From the NCBI GenBank assembly GCA_947179485.1, contig OX359246.1, positions 56,957,632 to 57,021,631 on the forward strand: a DNA stretch of 64,000 nucleotides. The letters run 5' to 3'. Shown piece by piece: positions 60,419 through 64,000 of this stretch. Below the pieces are notes generated by a model, which saw nothing but the letters and a program-made list of their open reading frames with translations, was not told the DNA's origin and made no database searches. The position numbers and the translations under genes were made by a program. How positions within the stretch are numbered: the stretch's first letter is position 1; every line of letters begins with the position of its first letter. The DNA is from Allacma fusca. Its lineage: Eukaryota; Arthropoda; Collembola; Symphypleona; Sminthuridae.

Positions 60419-60978
60419 CAGAGATGCGCAGCCTTCGAAGGCTAGCCTTCCAAGAAGGCTTCCTTGAAGGCGGAAAGGTGACTTTCTTAACGTTGCAGAA
60501 GGAATGGAAGGATGGGGATACTTTTTTCTGAAGGCTGAAGGAAGCCTTCACAAAAACTAACAATGAAGGATTGTGAAGGAAGGCTTCCTAAATATTAGCC
60601 CTCTAAGGCCGTGAAGGCTTCCAGGTACACGACATATCTATAACGTGTAAGCATAGCATATGAAACGACATTTTGCTCCTCGCGAAACAATGCAGCCAAT
60701 TCGTGAACTCACAACTGACAATGTGTGCCCGCTCTTTTCACTGCACTGAATCCTGCTGGTGCAAAAAGTTTTTAAGCGGGTTGTAGTTTAAATTTGAAGG
60801 AAGGCTATTTTTAAAAAGAAGGCTGAAGGCAAAAACGAGTGTAAATATTTTGGAAGGAAGGGTGAAGGAAGGTAGATTTTTTAGAGGGCTTCATTCTAGG
60901 ATATGTTGAAGGGGAAATTTTTACTGAATTTTCGCCTTCGAAGGCTTGAAGGAAGGCAATTTCTTTTGCGCATCTCTG
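60419..60978. mobile_element. Non-autonomous hAT-like element, GAAGGCTT family
   Basis: GGTTCAAA flanks it (60411-60418, 60979-60986). Left end CAGAGATGCGCAGCCTTCGA, right end (reverse complement) CAGAGATGCGCAAAAGAAAT; the first 12 bases agree. Some 20 GAAGGCTTCC / GAAGGAAGGC units fill 60440-60620 and 60795-60960. The centre (60620-60795) is unique. Confidence 0.93.
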
Positions 60979-60986
60979 GGTTCAAA

Positions 60987-61859
60987 TGTATGTCCATAAA
61001 ATTTGCTACAATTGCACCTCTTCAGAATATTTGTATAAACCGCAGACCATCCAAGAAAAGTGGCAAGGGTTTTCTCTCTTTTGCCATACCTTTGCTCTTG
61101 GAGATGAATTTCCACAATCTTATTCTCTGTTCTTACGGGTCATGCCCACATTTCTCAACGAAGTGACCTGTGAGATAGCTCAACGGAAAGCCCATACAAT
61201 TTACTACCACATAGCATCAAAATATATTTGGAAAAAAATTCGAGCAATAATTTAAAAAATATTGAAATTTTCAGTTTTTCCAAAAAAAAAGTCCTAACGT
61301 TTCTTCGCTTCCTGAATCATTGTATCCAGAATTTTTGAACTAGTGGGATGAAATAAATATTGAAAAATCAGGAAAAAGATTTGTTAAATCATGGGTGAAT
61401 TTAATATTTTTGATGGTGCCTCTAAAATATACTCTAGAGGGGGGAAATCCTTTTGTGGCACCCTGAATCAGTGTGGTCTAGTAGTCCAGCTATATACAGA
61501 GTGCGAGGAAACCTTTTGCTCCTCCCTAGCTCACGTCCTCAGTGTTAAAAGCTGTTATTGAACAAATTTTGTGTTGAAATAAACGACCGTTGAGTCCAAA
61601 TTTCGTAACATATTCGGAATTTGGTTTACGTTTGAGACCCCGGTGTGCACAAAAATTGAACGAGGTTAATGAAACAAAACTTGTAAAATCCATCTTCATA
61701 CAAAGTGGGCGAATAAAATACTTTGTGAGTTAATTCTTTGTATGGACTTTTGGGGAGAGAAAAGGGTCATGCAATCCCCGTAAATTTTTCCGCAATTTAA
61801 AAATAACAAGTGGGGTTTAGCCCTTTTTAAAAATTTGAATCACAGATCTAATTCAGTAT
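60987..61859. repeat. Dispersed repeat, second copy, and transposon-like terminus
   Basis: Carries the second copy of the 59945-60000 block at 61134-61190, the TTGTGTTGAAATAAAC word near 61569, and AATCCTTTTGTGGCACCCTG at 61449-61468, the inverted partner of 42915-42935. Open frames at 60903-61255 cross the boundary of the GAAGGCTT element and are not genes. Confidence 0.45.
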
Positions 61860-61867
61860 GTGCTTTT

Positions 61868-62121
61868 CAGTGGTCGTCACGGGAACGGGTAAAGCCCGGG
61901 TGCATGGGAACGGGAACGGGTAAAACCCGGGTACATGGGAACGGGAACGAGTACAGGAATGGGTACAGCAACAAATATCTCGTTCCCAACCAGTTTGGGT
62001 ACGGGAACCAGAACACACTCAAGTGGACCCGACCACCGGGAACAGGAACAGGAGTGGGAACGGGAACGGAGATTTTTATTTTGTTCCCGTTCCCATACCT
62101 GTCGTTCCCGGAATCGATTGG
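61868..62121. mobile_element. Short hAT-like element, GGGAACGGG class
   Basis: GTGCTTTT flanks it (61860-61867, 62122-62129). The left end CAGTGGTCGTCACGGGAAC matches the right end (reverse complement CCAATCGATTCCGGGAAC) only loosely. Nearly all 254 bases are GGGAACGGG-type repeats, in one sense on the left and inverted at the right. Related to 30568-31419 but with other terminal bases. Confidence 0.75.
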
Positions 62122-62129
62122 GTGCTTTT

Positions 62130-62800
62130 ATCATCTTCTAGAAACGCGCTCAAAATTGATCTTGGAAGACTTGTTAGTACTTTATTTATGTAGACAATTC
62201 AATTTGCATATTCCATTCTTTTTTCCTAAAATTTCTACACACATATCCTTATTTAAAGATAATAATGTTAGAACTCGTGTTTCAGTACAATTGCGGTATT
62301 TTCTAGAATAGTTCTGCAAGTTAATATAATAAATATTAAAATAATTATTATTAGTTTATACTTTTGCTGCAAGTTTCACCCTTGAAAAATGGATTGCTCG
62401 AGTTAATGTTTTTTTCAAATAAAGCTAACAAAGGGAAACTGATCCGTGCTGGCGCTGGCATATATTTTTCAGATATATTTTATGTGCAGAATAATTATCT
62501 TCGGGCCCGCAATTGATCTTAAATATTAAGCATCATTATGAAACCCTCATCAAATGTAATTTTATTTTTTATCATCAATACTCCATTCATTACTGCATCC
62601 TTTCCCAGTATGACATTTTGAAGTGTTGATATTCGGTCTACTCGGTACATACATAATCTCAGAAGAATTAAACAGTCAGTTATTACGCCGTTACGTGGGG
62701 GAGCGTTTAGCAGCCCTGCATATTGTCTGTTTTTACAGTATCTGCAAAACGAAGGGTTTGGTGGTTACAGAAATTCTGATAATAATTTCTAACACACTGT
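62130..62800. other. No gene recognised
   Basis: AT-rich; no coding or repeat feature identified. Confidence 0.4.
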
Positions 62801-63060
62801 AAGTACAATACGACGGGACTGGGAACACCAGCTGTGGGAACTGGTACGGGTCCACAACATTTTTAATTTCTGGGTATAGGAACAGGAAGGGGTCCGGGTA
62901 CGTAGTTTTATTAAATTCATGGGAACGGGTACCTAAAATACTGTTTCCATCATAAAGGGAAATGGTCCGGGTACGGGAACACTTAAGGAGAGTACCCATT
63001 GAGTGGGAACAGGAACGGGAAAGGGAACAAACTTTTTGTACCCATGACGACAGTGCTGTT
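62801..63060. mobile_element. GGGAACGGG-class fragment
   Basis: GGGTCCGGGTACG, GGGAACGGGTACC and GGGAACAGGAACGGG units fill it. The right end GTACCCATGACGACAGTGCTG (reverse complement CAGCACTGTCGTCATGGG) resembles the CAGTGCCTGTCATGGG terminus at 30568. The left end is unclear and no duplication was found. Confidence 0.5.
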
Positions 63061-63300
63061 CCAATATGGTCACAGTTACATATGTAATATTCAGGATCCA
63101 TACACCATTAAATATTTTCAAGGATTTCAAAATGGCAGTTTTATTAACGTTCCGAATTTGTTTATGATGCTGATTTTTAGGACATAATTTGTCTAACGAC
63201 TAGGCTGATCTTTTCAGAAAAATCGAAAAGCAGGCAAAAATAAAGTCGTAAAAAATTCCGTCACAGAGCGAAAGTATAAGGAAAATGTATGTGTGTTTGT

Positions 63301-63541
63301 CAGTGCTCGGCACGGGTATGGGTAATACTCGGGTAAACGGGTGTGGGTACGGGTATGGGTACTACCCGGGTACGGATTTTGTGTACCCCAACAATTCCGG
63401 GTACTACCCGGGTACACTTTGGTCGGCTCAAAATCTCGGGTACGGATACGGGTACAAGGATTTCAAAAGGGTATATACCCACTGGGTACGGGTATAATGG
63501 TGTCATTTACCCGTACCCGCGACCATTGTACCCGAGTATTG
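63301..63541. mobile_element. Short element, GGGTACGGGTATGGGTA class
   Basis: Left end CAGTGCTCGGCACGGGTATG; right end (reverse complement) CAATACTCGGGTACAATGGT. The body is CGGGTACGGGTA repeats, inverted toward the right. The flanks GTGTTTGT and GGATATGT agree at only 5 of 8 positions, so the duplication is doubtful. Confidence 0.55.
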
Positions 63542-63549
63542 GGATATGT

Positions 63550-64000
63550 TGAGATTTGAGACATTTTGATGAATTTTATGAAAATAATGGAACTTCCGTT
63601 GGAAAATTCGTTCGGTATTTTTAGTAATTCTGAATACGTATAGCTTATTGTTAATACCCTTTTAACCTTACAACATGCAGTAACTGTATTTCAGACTGTG
63701 TTGCTAAAATATATATTTATATCTATAATATATATTTTTATGGAAACATGTTTTAGGAAGAATAATTAATAAACAGACGAGGAATAATATCAAAATAGAA
63801 GTGGAGAATAGGATTCAACGAAATTTTATACAAAACGTCTTCATAATGTAGTATTTTGTCACTAATTGCATAAATAGTCTGATTGACACGTATGCACACG
63901 ATACTTCATTAGCCACAATGAATATAATTTAAAAATTAGAGTTCCGATGAGTTGGATGGCAAGATATTTTTTGTAATTGGTAGTTGATTAGGAAAAGGCG
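63550..64000. other. No gene recognised
   Basis: AT-rich sequence to the end of the window with no recognised feature. Confidence 0.4.

Noticed and set aside
61835..62311. 158-codon plus-strand open frame
   Set aside because: It crosses the boundary of the 61868-62121 element and is mostly GGGAACGGG repeat.

Overview
This is a eukaryotic, AT-rich window, most likely from an arthropod or another invertebrate. The evidence is spliced host genes with ordinary GT-AG introns of about 60-3000 bases, orthologues of metazoan-only genes (dishevelled, PLXDC, TMEM222), and dense decayed transposons. A springtail-like or similar genome is my guess only; nothing in the sequence fixes the clade.

Layout. 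About 1-40 kb is transposon territory. It holds remnants of at least three hAT-type transposases (400-2010 minus, 24560-24826 minus, 35770-36290 plus), a Copia-like gag with a damaged zinc knuckle (about 4700-7770), a 5'-truncated LINE (29700-30393), a tiny LINE-type 3' tail insertion with a 13-base target duplication (38870-38928), several unrecognised or broken gene fragments, and many non-autonomous inverted-repeat elements. About 40-57 kb is a compact island of four intact host genes: POLR3F (40272-41833, +), dishevelled (43498-46553, +), a PLXDC-type plexin-domain receptor (48323-52221, -, convergent with dishevelled) and TMEM222 (55750-56975, +). I rebuilt every exon of these four by reading frame and splice sites; all join in frame and give 333, 600, 544 and 184 residues. 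About 57-64 kb returns to transposons.

The most unusual structure is a guild of non-autonomous DNA elements. Nine have exact target duplications of 8 bp (a few could be read as 9-10 bp) at both ends (3705-4474, 5050-5549, 27659-28447, 30568-31419, 32950-34873, 37969-39755, 52918-53308, 58574-59532, 60419-60978). A tenth, with weaker termini, also has a perfect 8-bp duplication (61868-62121), and a nested one has 8-9 bp (33310-34505). Several more fragments are alike. Their ends are hAT-like (CAG.. or TAG..). In each family the inner edge of the terminal repeat continues into a degenerate short-period array of one family-specific motif: GGGAACGGG, GATTCGAATTGAAT, CCCGCCCGTAAA, AAATGCCCA, GAAGGCTT, TTTCAGTTCG, GTACAATAC, AAATCCCTG and others. 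Motifs point inward from both ends. This looks like repeated independent growth of subterminal arrays, perhaps transposase-binding arrays. Two elements also carry real minisatellites in their middle.

The host genes are not a pathway or an operon. They are a housekeeping Pol III subunit, a Wnt signal transducer, a cell-surface receptor and a small membrane protein that happen to be neighbours.
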